DNA from: UBA1723 sp045642085
GTDB lineage: Bacteria; Bacteroidota; Bacteroidia; Bacteroidales; Paludibacteraceae
NCBI GenBank assembly: GCA_045642085.1
Contig: JAZUIF010000079.1
Location: forward strand, 40,287-104,286
Length of the DNA: 64,000 nucleotides
Direction of reading: 5' to 3'
The notes below the pieces were generated by a model, which ran no database searches, had not been told where the DNA came from, and saw only the letters and a program-made list of their open reading frames with translations. A program made the position numbers and the translations under genes. This document shows, piece by piece, positions 25,428 to 34,615 of the stretch; within the stretch, counting starts at the first letter, position 1, and every line of letters starts with the position of its first letter.

Positions 25428-27632
25428 ATGAGAAAACCATTATCGTCAATTATTGCAGTTGCGTCAGTTGCGATGTCTGCAAATGCAGTGACCCAGAGTG
25501 GAGGATTTTCCGACTGGGGAAAGCTTCAGTTAGTTAAAAATCAATTGTCTTCATTTACGACAGGAGAACCTGTTCAGCTTAGAGGCTGGTCAACATTCTC
25601 TATTCATCAAAATGATGATCAAGGATGTCTTGGTGCAGATCAGTGGCAGATGATGCAGCAATATGGAGCAAATGTTGTTCGTTTAGCTGTATCTGTTGAC
25701 GGAGAAACACCATCCTTTAGCGATCCAGCCTATTTCAAAAATTTGGTAAAGAAGAGTATTTCGGAGTGTTTTGAGTTGGGCATGTACGTTATTGTCGACT
25801 GGCATATCTCTGAAAATAATGGCAAATCTGGAGACCCAAATGAGTTTTTGGATGAATCATTGGATTTCTTTTCTGAGATTTCAATGTTCTGTGCAGAAAA
25901 AGAATACACTAACGTCCTATATGAGATTTGTAATGAGCCCAAAACCCCTGGCTGGAAAAACATCAAAAGTTACGCTGAGAAGCTAATTCCTGTAATTGTT
26001 AAGAACCAACCAGACGCTATCATTATAGTTGGCACTAATAATTGGTGCCAGGATATCCTTGATCCAGTGGGTGATCCAATCGATGATAAGTTCAAAAAGA
26101 ATGTGATGTATTCATTTCACTATTCTGCATGTTCACACTATCATTTCTTGGGCGCTTTCCGTAAGGCACAGGCATCTATTCCGTTGTTTGTGACAGAGTG
26201 GTCTGCATATAAGTTTGATGGAACTGGAGATTATTGCAAAAGAAATTCTGATGAATTAATCCAGTCGTGTGGCGAAAACAACTATCGTGAACCTCAAATT
26301 GTAAGCTGGTGTGTTTGGAATTGGAGTAATGGCAGTGAGAATGCTTCATTCTTTACAGATTCTTGTGCGGTTGGTAACGAATCTAAATTAGTGTCTCGTG
26401 AGACGAATAAGACATATGGCTCTTATGTGGCTAATTTAATGAGTGGAGTTGTTCCATGTGTGGGATGTGGTGTTACCCCAGCTCCATTTGAGCCGTTGAA
26501 TAAAATACCTACAACCCCATCTCAATTATGGAATTGGGATGCATATAATTTAGGAGGTGAAGGTGTAGCTTATCATGACGCTAATAGTTCTGCATGGAAG
26601 AGAGATGAGCTTGGAAATGTGATAGACTACAATATAGGAGATGAAGTTGATGTGTATTCTTTGGCTCAGGAAATGCAATGGTTAGACAAACCATGTCCAT
26701 GGTCGACAGTGGAGGATGGAAGGGTGATTGCATTCAGCGATTCTATCAAAACAGACTGGGTTGATGAGAACAATGATGAAGATTTGCCAACTTACAAATC
26801 GTTGAATGCCGGACGTAATTATTCAGGTACGGCTGGTTCGAGACGTCCTGATGAAGGAGTCGACATGTATGGAGCTAGTTGTAGTGGAACTGCTTATGAG
26901 TATAGGGGATATCAGACCCTAATTTTAGTGGAAGAAGGCGAGTGGATTAATTATACTGTTGACGTAGAAAAACCAGGATACTATAAGATTTCAGGTGTTA
27001 TTAGTTCCGAATATAAAGCTCTAGGAGGTGAAATCTCTATTGTTTCGAGTGATGGAAATCATTTGCGTGGTGCTTCGTCTATTAAAGATCCTAGTCGTGT
27101 CACTTCATTTGGCTTTAACAAACTCCAAAAGTGTGCGGATTCCAATGCTCAATTCACTCAACCTTGGGATTGCTGGGCTGTCTCTGACGCTGTAGCCAAG
27201 GGTGAAAAAGAAGTTTATTGCGTGTTCGGTAAAGCTGGATTGAATGAAATTAGATTCGTATTTTCAGGTGATGCTAGTGGTGTCGGTCCGCTTATCTTTA
27301 CTTTCCATTCAGATATAAAGGATGACTTTGTAATCCCTTGTGATTGTGATGATGATAATTCTAATCAGGGTGGTTTGGATAGTGTTGACGACATTTGCAC
27401 TGATGCATCCAAATTCACTGTTAGCCCAAATCCAACAACAGGAGAGTTTACTGTTACTCTTGCCAAGAATGTAGATGCTTCTGTTGAAATTGTAAATATG
27501 GCAGGACAGATCGTTGCTTCTCAGAACGTCAACGGTTCGGCTACAATAAGCGAGCCATTGAAGTCTGGTGTCTACATGGTAGTCGTTAAGACTGCGAATT
27601 CTGTCGCCACACAAAAACTGATTGTAAAATAA
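25428..27632 (+). CDS. Secreted GH5 endoglucanase with CBM and T9SS sorting domain (3 of 3)
   Basis: A 734-residue paralogue with signal peptide (about 1-20), GH5 domain (Glu170 in YEICNEPK, Glu257 in FVTEWSAY), CBM-like module (GSRRPDEGVD, WINYTVDVEKPGYYKI), an Asp-rich linker (CDCDDDNS) and a type A T9SS domain (SPNPTTGEF, LIVK). A TTG lies two codons upstream in frame; the ATG at 25428 is preferred. It is more diverged from genes 1 and 2 than they are from each other at the C-terminus, and has ordinary codon use. Together the three genes form a secreted glucanase array. Confidence 0.92.
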   Translation: MRKPLSSIIAVASVAMSANAVTQSGGFSDWGKLQLVKNQLSSFTTGEPVQLRGWSTFSIHQNDDQGCLGADQWQMMQQYGANVVRLAVSVDGETPSFSDPAYFKNLVKKSISECFELGMYVIVDWHISENNGKSGDPNEFLDESLDFFSEISMFCAEKEYTNVLYEICNEPKTPGWKNIKSYAEKLIPVIVKNQPDAIIIVGTNNWCQDILDPVGDPIDDKFKKNVMYSFHYSACSHYHFLGAFRKAQASIPLFVTEWSAYKFDGTGDYCKRNSDELIQSCGENNYREPQIVSWCVWNWSNGSENASFFTDSCAVGNESKLVSRETNKTYGSYVANLMSGVVPCVGCGVTPAPFEPLNKIPTTPSQLWNWDAYNLGGEGVAYHDANSSAWKRDELGNVIDYNIGDEVDVYSLAQEMQWLDKPCPWSTVEDGRVIAFSDSIKTDWVDENNDEDLPTYKSLNAGRNYSGTAGSRRPDEGVDMYGASCSGTAYEYRGYQTLILVEEGEWINYTVDVEKPGYYKISGVISSEYKALGGEISIVSSDGNHLRGASSIKDPSRVTSFGFNKLQKCADSNAQFTQPWDCWAVSDAVAKGEKEVYCVFGKAGLNEIRFVFSGDASGVGPLIFTFHSDIKDDFVIPCDCDDDNSNQGGLDSVDDICTDASKFTVSPNPTTGEFTVTLAKNVDASVEIVNMAGQIVASQNVNGSATISEPLKSGVYMVVVKTANSVATQKLIVK

Positions 27633-27645
27633 AAATAAATACACG

Positions 27646-27727
27646 TAGAGACGCACGGACGTGCGTGTTCGCGGACGTGTGTTTCTAGAACGTCCATGTT
27701 CATGACGTGCGTGTCGCGGACATGCGT
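27646..27727. repeat. GC-rich ACGTGCGTG repeats downstream of GH5-CBM gene 3
   Basis: Two imperfect direct copies of a roughly 24-base unit (GACGTGCGTGT, CGCGGAC, TGCGT) lie at 27658-27682 and 27704-27727. They are preceded by a palindrome ACGCACG-GA-CGTGCGT. The core GACGTGCGTGTCGG recurs at 59910-59923. Composition is unlike the flanking genes. Confidence 0.6.
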
Positions 27728-27734
27728 ATGATAT

Positions 27735-27767
27735 GAGGAGGAGCAAAATGCTTCTCCTCTTTTTTTG
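27735..27767 (+). terminator. Terminator after GH5-CBM gene 3
   Basis: GAGGAGGAGC pairs with GCTTCTCCTC (one G-T) around AAAAT, then eight T. The rest of the gap to 28098 holds the MraZ-like boxes and dcw promoter. Confidence 0.9.
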
Positions 27768-27870
27768 TCTCATTTTGCCCCACATGATGATGTTCTGTTT
27801 TATTCAAAGTTGTGGATATAACATGTTTATAGCCTTTGTGCTATTGCCCCCTCCAATCTTGTGTTTTCTT

Positions 27871-27887
27871 GCCCCATTTTGCCCCAC
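27871..27887 (-). promoter_or_regulatory. Possible upstream MraZ box pair (reverse orientation)
   Basis: GCCCCATTTTGCCCCAC reads on the minus strand as two TGGGG units exactly 10 bases apart, the spacing of MraZ sites. A lone copy (GCCCCAC) lies at 27777-27783. Confidence 0.35.
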
Positions 27888-28028
27888 ATTTTGTGAATTT
27901 TTCGTGTTGTTCTTTGTAATGTGTTGATATGTAATATTTTATATTGTTGTGCTGATGTAACGTACGATTGTTGATAACTTGTTGAAAACCTGTTGAAATG
28001 CGGTTGAATGTAAGTTTGAAAGTATAAT

Positions 28029-28071
28029 GTGGGGAAAAGTGGGGAATTTTTAAATTAATTATGTAATTTTG
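28029..28071 (+). promoter_or_regulatory. dcw promoter with MraZ-type operator
   Basis: Two GTGGGG repeats (28029-28034 and 28039-28044) have a 10-base period. They sit where the -33 element would be, upstream of the -7 box TAATTTTG (28064-28071). In E. coli and Mycoplasma, MraZ binds TGGGN-type direct repeats with this period to control its own operon. Confidence 0.6.
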
Positions 28072-28098
28072 AAGTCCAAAACTTAAGATTTAGTTAGA

Positions 28099-28536
28099 AT
28101 GCAGTTTTTAGGTAACATAGACGCTAAACTTGATGGCAAGGGCAGAGTATTCGTCCCTGCACAGTTTCGACGCCTGCTAGAGCAGAGTGGCGAGACAGCG
28201 TTGGTGTTGCGTGTGACTGCAGAAGGCTTCGCTCAGCTATTCCCACTTTCAGAGTGGACTAACAAGTGTGAGCAACTAAAATCTCGTCTCAACCTATGGA
28301 AGGCAGACCACATGGCTATCTATCGTTCGTATACTTCAAAGGCGGAGCAGCTAGAGCTAGACTCTAATGGTCGTATTCTTTTGCAGAAGAAGTATCTCGA
28401 GCAGCTTGGTATCGACCTTGATGTTGTGTTTGCTGGTGTTGGAGACAATCTTGAATTGTGGTCAAGAGAACGTTATGAGGCATCTATGATGGATGAGGCT
28501 TCTCTTGAGGCTGCATTAGAACAAATTATGATATAA
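28099..28536 (+). CDS. mraZ: Transcriptional regulator MraZ
   Basis: A 145-residue DNA-binding protein and first gene of the dcw cluster. It has the two SpoVT/AbrB-like repeats of MraZ: residues about 8-50 (LDGKGRVFVPAQFR) and about 85-125 (LDSNGRILLQKKYLE, followed by VVFAGVGDNLELWS). The protein forms ring oligomers that bind GTGGG-type direct repeats upstream of their own operon; such repeats are present 55-70 bases upstream. It starts with ATG and is followed 20 bases later by rsmH. Confidence 0.95.
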   Translation: MQFLGNIDAKLDGKGRVFVPAQFRRLLEQSGETALVLRVTAEGFAQLFPLSEWTNKCEQLKSRLNLWKADHMAIYRSYTSKAEQLELDSNGRILLQKKYLEQLGIDLDVVFAGVGDNLELWSRERYEASMMDEASLEAALEQIMI

Positions 28537-28556
28537 CCGACAAAGAACTTATAGTT

Positions 28557-29477
28557 ATGGAAAATGAAATTGTGTATCATACGCCGGCTCTGCTGATCCC
28601 TTGCATGGAGGGATTGGATATAAAGAGTGATGGCGTGTATGTCGACTTGACCTTCGGAGGTGGAGGCCACTCACGTGAGATCCTTTCACGTCTTGGCAAG
28701 AATGGTCGACTTTTCGCGTTCGACCAGGATGTTGACGCTATTGCCAATATCCCAGATGACGACAGACTGACTTTCTGTCGCTCCAACTTCTGCTATTTGA
28801 GCAATTTCCTTGCTTATTATGGAGTGGAGAAGGTCGACGGTGTGTTAGCCGACCTTGGTGTGTCATTCCACCATTTCGACGAGGCTGAGCGCGGATTCTC
28901 TTTCCGTTTCGATGGACCTCTCGACATGAGAATGAACCGTAAGTCGAAATTTACAGCAGAGAATCTTTTGAATGAGTACGATGAGCAACGTCTTGCTGAC
29001 ATCTTCTATCTATATGGGGAGATGAATAATGCACGTAAGGTGGCGTCGACAATCGTAAAAGCTCGCCAGAAGGCTCCGCTAACTACTATTTTCCAGCTCG
29101 TTGAACTGCTTGAACCACTAATCGGCAGAGATAGTCAGAAGAAAGATCTTGCAAAACTCTTTCAGGCTATCCGTATTGAAGTCAACGATGAGATGGGAAC
29201 ATTGAAGAAGATGCTTTCGCAGCTTCCTAAAGTGCTTGGCGACGGTGGTCGTGTGGCTATTCTCACTTACCATTCTCTTGAAGACCGCCTAGTGAAGAAT
29301 TTCTTCAAGACAGGCAACGTTGATGGTAAGATAGAGAAAGATTTTTATGGTAATACTATACGCTCTCTCACTCCGGTGAATGGGAAACCAATTGTCCCAG
29401 ACAATGATGAGATCCAGCGCAACCCTAGAAGCCGTAGTGCAAAATTGCGTGTCGCTGAAAAGGAGGAGGACGAATAG
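28557..29477 (+). CDS. rsmH: 16S rRNA (cytosine-1402-N4)-methyltransferase
   Basis: A 306-residue SAM-dependent enzyme that methylates C1402 in the ribosomal decoding centre. Motifs: YHTPALL at the start, the SAM-binding VDLTFGGGGHSREIL (about 31-45), FDQD, LADLGVS, and the C-terminal LTYHSLEDRLVKNFF and NPRSRSAKLRV. Length is normal. It is the second dcw gene, and in many species counters MraZ toxicity. Its stop is separated from the next ATG by a single base. Confidence 0.96.
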   Translation: MENEIVYHTPALLIPCMEGLDIKSDGVYVDLTFGGGGHSREILSRLGKNGRLFAFDQDVDAIANIPDDDRLTFCRSNFCYLSNFLAYYGVEKVDGVLADLGVSFHHFDEAERGFSFRFDGPLDMRMNRKSKFTAENLLNEYDEQRLADIFYLYGEMNNARKVASTIVKARQKAPLTTIFQLVELLEPLIGRDSQKKDLAKLFQAIRIEVNDEMGTLKKMLSQLPKVLGDGGRVAILTYHSLEDRLVKNFFKTGNVDGKIEKDFYGNTIRSLTPVNGKPIVPDNDEIQRNPRSRSAKLRVAEKEEDE

Positions 29478-29478
29478 T

Positions 29479-29805
29479 ATGAATGAGTTGAAGAATGAAC
29501 TTAAGTCTCTCAAGAAAAATGTTAAGTATGTGTTTTCTTCTGAGTTTGTGAAGAATAACGTGCTTTTCATGTTTCTTATCGTTGTCCTTTGTGTCGCCGC
29601 TACGGAGAATCGTTACGAGTGCGACAAGCAGTTGCGAAAGATCCAGCAATTGGAGAAGGTGCTTCAGGATAAGAAGAACGATGCTTTGGTTGCCAATGCT
29701 GATTTGTCTCAGCATAGTCGCCAGAGTAATGTTAAAAGTATGATTTCTGAGAGTAATATCGATGTTGAAGAGTCGACTTTGCCTCCATTTATTATAAAAA
29801 AATAA
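29479..29805 (+). CDS. ftsL: FtsL-like division protein
   Basis: A 108-residue bitopic membrane protein. About 25 cytoplasmic residues, one membrane segment (about 28-43; VLFMFLIVVLCVAA), then a periplasmic coiled-coil-like stretch (CDKQLRKIQQLEKVLQDKK). Size, topology and its place between rsmH and ftsI identify it as FtsL, which forms the FtsQLB complex that activates septal synthesis. The start is the ATG one base after the rsmH stop; the frame stays open upstream inside rsmH but that part is a shadow. Sequence similarity to FtsL is always weak, so the call leans on position. Confidence 0.8.
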   Translation: MNELKNELKSLKKNVKYVFSSEFVKNNVLFMFLIVVLCVAATENRYECDKQLRKIQQLEKVLQDKKNDALVANADLSQHSRQSNVKSMISESNIDVEESTLPPFIIKK

Positions 29806-29811
29806 TTGGCT

Positions 29812-31935
29812 ATGGCGAAGTTCGATGAAAAAATGAAGCACCGTATCCTCAAGGTAATGATTGCCGAGGGATTTTTGATCCTTGCTGTCGTTGCCATGAT
29901 TGTATTGAAAGCTCTCGGACTTATGTTCGGTCCTGAAGGAGACGGGTGGAGAGCCGTGCTGGAGAAAGAAAGCTCTAACGACAGTTCGGTAGTCAAGGCT
30001 CGTAGAGGAAATATCTATTCTTGTGATGGGGTCCTTATCGTGAGCTCTGTGCAGAAACATAAACTGATGATCGATTTCAAAAAGGATGGATTCGACAATG
30101 ATCTGTTCAGAAAAAATTTGGATTCACTATGTATCTGCGTGGCAAAACTGTATGGCAATGTCCATACTCCTGACTACTATAAGAACAAGGCTCTTGAGGC
30201 AAAGAAGAATAATAAACGTGCGTTTGCGTTTGAACCAAAATTTGTGTCTCATAGCGACTATAAGCGTGCTATTAAGTTTCCTTTTTGGAGAGAGAACGCA
30301 AAAAAAACGGGTTTTTATGTTGAAACTCAGATTGAACGCAAGAAGACATTTGGAAACCAGGGTGCCCGAACAATCGGAAATTTCGATCCTGAGAACGATA
30401 AGGGTAGAAATGGAATTGAGAAAAAGTTCGACACTCAGTTGAGGGGTGAGTCGGGTATTGCTACGAAGGAGTTCCATGGAAAAGGAAAACGCATTTGGGT
30501 AAACGTGGTGGATCCTTTGGATGGAGCGGATGTCTACACTACACTGGATATGCGTATGCAGGATGTCGTTACTTCTGCTCTTGCTGATGTGATGCAGACG
30601 GCTACGGCTGACAGCGGATGCGCGATATTGATGGATGTCCATACGGGTGAAATCAAAGCTATGGCTAACCTTACCCGTCAGGGCACTTCATTCGTGGATC
30701 AGAAAAACTATGCAGTAGGTATGAATTCAGAACCTGGTTCTGTGTTCAAGTTGGCTTCTGTGATCACATTGCTTGAAGTCGCTAAAATAGACACTTCTTA
30801 CCAGATTGAGACGGGCGATGGATACTGGAAAGAGAAAGGAATGCACGACCATAACTGGAAACCGGATGGTTCTGGTGGATTTGGAACAATCTCGTTGGCT
30901 CATGCTTTCCATGTCTCATCTAATATCGGAATCGCAAAACCGGTTTTCGAGAATTTCTCTAAGAAGAGAGACAAGTTTGTGGATAAGATCTATCAGATGA
31001 AGTTGGCGGATAGCTTGGATTTGGATATACCAAACGATGTCCGACCAATTATCCGTAAGCCTGATGATCCGGCAGTGGTGAATGATGGAACATATCTGAC
31101 TTCTTTGTCCATCGGATATAGTTTGCAGATTCCTCCAATCTATACGCTGGCATTTTATAATGCTATCGCCAATGATGGAACGATGATTAAACCATATTTT
31201 GTGAAGTCTGTCAAGCGAGACGGAAAAATTTTGGAATCGTTCTCTACTGAGGAACTCTGTCCTAAGGTATGCTCTAACAAGACACTAGGAAAGGTTAGGG
31301 ATATGTTGAAGGGAGTGATCGAGCAGGGTACAGGAAAGAGAGCCAAGTCGGATATCCTTGAGTTGGCAGGAAAATCAGGTACAGCGCGTATGCACTACAA
31401 CAATCCGACTGGTGTGCCGAAAGATTATCAGATGTCTTTCGTGGGTTATTTCCCTGCAGACAAACCTCGATACACTTGTATGGTGGTGTATTGGCAGAAA
31501 GCTCAGTATTACAATAATGTGACTGCGAAAGCTTTCAAAACGATTGCGGAGAGAATATATGCCATGACTCCTGTCAGCTGTTCGACAGCGTTGTGTGATA
31601 ATGACAGATTCGCTCCCGTGATTAAAGGAGGTTACAAGGGTGATGTTGAATACCTAATGAAGGAGTTGAACATCAGATACAAGAAAAGTCAGTGGGAAGA
31701 TGACGAGTGGGTAAACACAACTACCAATGATAGTGTGGTGAGCATGGCTCAGCTTAAGGTAGGAAAGTTTACAGTGCCGAAAGTCATCGGACTTGGAGCA
31801 AAAGATGCTCTCTATTTGCTCGAGAATAAAGGCATGAAGGTTGAGATTCACGGACGTGGCACAGTGGTACAGCAATCGGTTCCGCCGGGATCAACGTCTG
31901 CTCCTGGAATGCCGATAAAAATTACACTAAAATAG
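29812..31935 (+). CDS. ftsI: Septal penicillin-binding protein (FtsI) with PASTA domain
   Basis: A 707-residue transpeptidase that cross-links septal peptidoglycan. One N-terminal membrane segment (about 17-38), a dimerisation domain starting at ARRGNIYSCDG, then the catalytic domain. The active-site motifs are SVFK with Ser310, SSN in VSSNIGI, and KSG (521-523) in AGKSGTA. A single PASTA domain ends the protein (about 645-707; FTVPKVIGLGAKDAL, VPPGS), as is usual in Bacteroidetes FtsI. A TTG two codons earlier is also in frame; ATG 29812 is preferred. It follows ftsL by six bases. Confidence 0.95.
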   Translation: MAKFDEKMKHRILKVMIAEGFLILAVVAMIVLKALGLMFGPEGDGWRAVLEKESSNDSSVVKARRGNIYSCDGVLIVSSVQKHKLMIDFKKDGFDNDLFRKNLDSLCICVAKLYGNVHTPDYYKNKALEAKKNNKRAFAFEPKFVSHSDYKRAIKFPFWRENAKKTGFYVETQIERKKTFGNQGARTIGNFDPENDKGRNGIEKKFDTQLRGESGIATKEFHGKGKRIWVNVVDPLDGADVYTTLDMRMQDVVTSALADVMQTATADSGCAILMDVHTGEIKAMANLTRQGTSFVDQKNYAVGMNSEPGSVFKLASVITLLEVAKIDTSYQIETGDGYWKEKGMHDHNWKPDGSGGFGTISLAHAFHVSSNIGIAKPVFENFSKKRDKFVDKIYQMKLADSLDLDIPNDVRPIIRKPDDPAVVNDGTYLTSLSIGYSLQIPPIYTLAFYNAIANDGTMIKPYFVKSVKRDGKILESFSTEELCPKVCSNKTLGKVRDMLKGVIEQGTGKRAKSDILELAGKSGTARMHYNNPTGVPKDYQMSFVGYFPADKPRYTCMVVYWQKAQYYNNVTAKAFKTIAERIYAMTPVSCSTALCDNDRFAPVIKGGYKGDVEYLMKELNIRYKKSQWEDDEWVNTTTNDSVVSMAQLKVGKFTVPKVIGLGAKDALYLLENKGMKVEIHGRGTVVQQSVPPGSTSAPGMPIKITLK

Positions 31936-31942
31936 TTGGAAT

Positions 31943-33394
31943 ATGAAGTTAAACGATTTGATAAAAAGCGTCGATTGCTTAAAAACAGTCGGCAATATAG
32001 ATAAAGAGATTTCTGCAATTTGTCAGGATTCTCGCCAAGTGTCTGCAGATTCTCTGTTTGTGGCTGTCTGCGGATATTCGATCGATGGACACGAATATAT
32101 TGAGTCGGCTATTGAAAAAGGTGCAACTGCGATTGTGCTTCAGAAGATGCCTGCCGACTTGAAAGACGGAGTAGCTTATATCCAGGTGAAGGATTCAGCT
32201 GAGGCTCTTGGCCTTTTGGCTTCTGCTTGGTATGGCAACCCATCGTCGAAACTAAAACTTGTCGGTGTGACTGGAACGAATGGTAAGACTACAATCGCTA
32301 CTGTTCTTTACAAGATGCATCGTGAGTTTGGCCACAAGGTAGGTTTGCTTTCTACAGTTTGCAATTATGTCGACGATAGAGCAGTGCCTGCTACTCATAC
32401 CACTCCAGATCCGATCTCACTTCAGAGACTTCTATCTGAGATGGTTGATGCCGGATGTACATACGCATTCATGGAGGTAAGTTCACATGCTGCCGACCAG
32501 AAACGAATTGGTGGTTTGAAATTCGTTGGAGGTATCTTCACAAATATCACTCGTGATCATTTGGATTACCACAAGACTTTCGACAACTATATTAAGGCAA
32601 AGAAATCGTTCTTTGATTCTCTTCCTGCCGATGCGTTCGCTCTTACAAATGCCGACGACCGCAATGGTAGTGTGATGATTCAGAACAGTAAGGCTTTAAG
32701 AAAGAGTTATTCGATTCGTTCGATGGCAGATTTCAAGGCGAAAGTTGTGGAAGACAGTTTCTTCGGAATGCTTTTGAATATCGATGGAAGAGAGGTTTCA
32801 ACTCAGTTTGTAGGCCGATTCAACGCATCCAACTTGCTTGCCGTCTATTCAGCTTGTGTTTTGCTTGGCAACACTCCAGAGGATACTTTGGTGGCATTGA
32901 GCAAGATGACTCCAGTCAACGGACGCTTCGAGACTATCCGTGGAGAGCAGAGAGGTGTTTGTGCTATTGTTGATTATGCTCATACTCCAGACGCATTGGA
33001 GAATGTGATTTCTACAATCAATGAAGTCAAGGGATCCAGTGCTGAATTGATTACCGTTTGCGGATGCGGAGGTAACCGTGATAAAGGTAAGCGTCCGATT
33101 ATGGCAAAGTCGGCTGTGACTAACAGTGATAAGGTAGTCATCACGTCGGATAATCCAAGAAATGAGGAACCAATGGATATCATCAACGATATGTTGGCTG
33201 GACTTACCGATGAGGAGCAGAGAAACGTGATTGTTAATGCCGACCGTGAGCAGGCAATCAAGACAGCTTGCACAATGGCAAAGAAGGGCGATATCATCCT
33301 TGTAGCCGGAAAAGGTCATGAAGACTACCAGGATATCAAGGGTGTCAAGCACCACTTCGATGATCATGAGGTTATTAGAAAATATTTAAGATAA
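31943..33394 (+). CDS. murE: UDP-MurNAc-tripeptide synthetase, meso-DAP type
   Basis: A 483-residue Mur ligase that adds the third amino acid to UDP-MurNAc-L-Ala-D-Glu with ATP in the cytoplasm. The ATP-binding TGTNGKTT lies at residues 110-117, followed by THTTPDP and the central-domain EVSSHAADQKRI. The DNPR motif at 403-406 (SDNPRNEEP) marks enzymes that add meso-diaminopimelate rather than lysine. The C-terminal AGKGHEDYQ is also typical. It sits between ftsI and mraY with short gaps (7 and 12 bases). Confidence 0.96.
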   Translation: MKLNDLIKSVDCLKTVGNIDKEISAICQDSRQVSADSLFVAVCGYSIDGHEYIESAIEKGATAIVLQKMPADLKDGVAYIQVKDSAEALGLLASAWYGNPSSKLKLVGVTGTNGKTTIATVLYKMHREFGHKVGLLSTVCNYVDDRAVPATHTTPDPISLQRLLSEMVDAGCTYAFMEVSSHAADQKRIGGLKFVGGIFTNITRDHLDYHKTFDNYIKAKKSFFDSLPADAFALTNADDRNGSVMIQNSKALRKSYSIRSMADFKAKVVEDSFFGMLLNIDGREVSTQFVGRFNASNLLAVYSACVLLGNTPEDTLVALSKMTPVNGRFETIRGEQRGVCAIVDYAHTPDALENVISTINEVKGSSAELITVCGCGGNRDKGKRPIMAKSAVTNSDKVVITSDNPRNEEPMDIINDMLAGLTDEEQRNVIVNADREQAIKTACTMAKKGDIILVAGKGHEDYQDIKGVKHHFDDHEVIRKYLR

Positions 33395-33406
33395 TATAGA
33401 GAGATT

Positions 33407-34615
33407 ATGTTTTATTACTTGTTTGATGGAATGACATTCCCAGGCGCAGGTTTGTTTCACTATGTGACATTCCGTTCAGCGATGGCGTTTGTCGGAGCGT
33501 TGCTTTTTGTAATCTTCTTTGGAAAGAAGATGATAGAGTATCTTCAGCTTCGTCAGATTGGCGAGACAATTAGAGATTTGAACCTTGAGGGTCAGATGTC
33601 GAAGAAGGGTACTCCTACAATGGGTGGTGTGATTATCATTGGAGGAATCATCATTCCGTGCCTGTTGTTCGGAAATCTTTCTAATATCTATATGCTTTTG
33701 ATGCTTGGCATCACAATCGGACTTGGATTCCTTGGAGGAGCGGATGATTATATCAAAGTGTTCAAGAAGAACAAAGAGGGTATGTCTCCACGAGTAAAGA
33801 TTATCGGTCAGGTGGCTATCGGACTTGCTTTAGGTCTGACTCTATATTTAAGTCCAGATGTAGTGATCAGAGAAAATTATGCTACAGTCAACAAGGAGAA
33901 TGTTGAGGTTGTAAACTATAAGAAGGAGAATGTAAAGTCGACACAGACTACTATTCCTTTTGTCAAGAATCACAATTTCGACTATGCGTCACTATTTGAG
34001 TTTGCTGGCGACTATGCTCAGCCTCTTGGATGGATATTCTTCGTGTTGGTGACAATCTTCGTGATGACATTCATCTCAAATGGAGCCAATCTTACAGATG
34101 GATTGGATGGTCTATCAGTTGGAACCTCGATGATAATAGGAGTGGCGTTAGGAATCTTGGCCTATTTGTCGAGCCATACAGAATTTGCGAGCTATCTTAA
34201 CATCATGTACATTCCTAAGTCGGAAGAGTTGGTGGTCTACTTGTGTGCTTTTGTCGGAGCAACACTTGGATTCCTATGGTACAACTCATTCCCAGCACAG
34301 GTGTTCATGGGCGATACCGGTAGTTTGATGCTTGGAGGAGTAATCGCAGCAGTAGCGATGATCATTCGTAAGGAGTTGTTGATTCCGATTTTGTGTGGTG
34401 TGTTTATCGCAGAGAATTTGTCGGTGATGCTTCAGGTGTCGTATTTCAAATATACAAAGAAGAAGTACGGAGAAGGAAGACGAATATTCTTGATGTCGCC
34501 ATTGCATCATCATTTCCAGAAGAAGGGTATGCCAGAGTCAAAGATCGTAGCAAGATTCTTAATTGTCGGTTTGCTTTTGGCTGTAGTCGCAGTTTTAACT
34601 TTAAAAGTTAGATAA
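33407..34615 (+). CDS. mraY: Phospho-MurNAc-pentapeptide transferase
   Basis: A 402-residue polytopic membrane enzyme that makes lipid I from UDP-MurNAc-pentapeptide and undecaprenyl phosphate. Conserved features are KKGTPTMGG, the DDYIKVFKKNKEG loop with its paired Asp, NGANLTDGLDGLS, FMGDTGSLMLGG and SPLHHHFQKKG. About ten hydrophobic segments are visible. A hydrophilic insertion (about 160-195) separates two of them, as in other Bacteroidetes MraY. The stop overlaps the murD start by one base (TAATG). Confidence 0.97.
   Translation: MFYYLFDGMTFPGAGLFHYVTFRSAMAFVGALLFVIFFGKKMIEYLQLRQIGETIRDLNLEGQMSKKGTPTMGGVIIIGGIIIPCLLFGNLSNIYMLLMLGITIGLGFLGGADDYIKVFKKNKEGMSPRVKIIGQVAIGLALGLTLYLSPDVVIRENYATVNKENVEVVNYKKENVKSTQTTIPFVKNHNFDYASLFEFAGDYAQPLGWIFFVLVTIFVMTFISNGANLTDGLDGLSVGTSMIIGVALGILAYLSSHTEFASYLNIMYIPKSEELVVYLCAFVGATLGFLWYNSFPAQVFMGDTGSLMLGGVIAAVAMIIRKELLIPILCGVFIAENLSVMLQVSYFKYTKKKYGEGRRIFLMSPLHHHFQKKGMPESKIVARFLIVGLLLAVVAVLTLKVR

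Noticed and set aside
27733..27927. 64-codon hydrophobic Cys/Phe/Pro-rich frame
   Set aside because: It begins inside a terminator stem and covers the MraZ-like box region; composition comes from T- and C-rich DNA rather than a membrane protein.
29425..30060. Minus-strand 211-codon frame across ftsL/ftsI
   Set aside because: Opposite two well-placed dcw genes with no motifs of its own.
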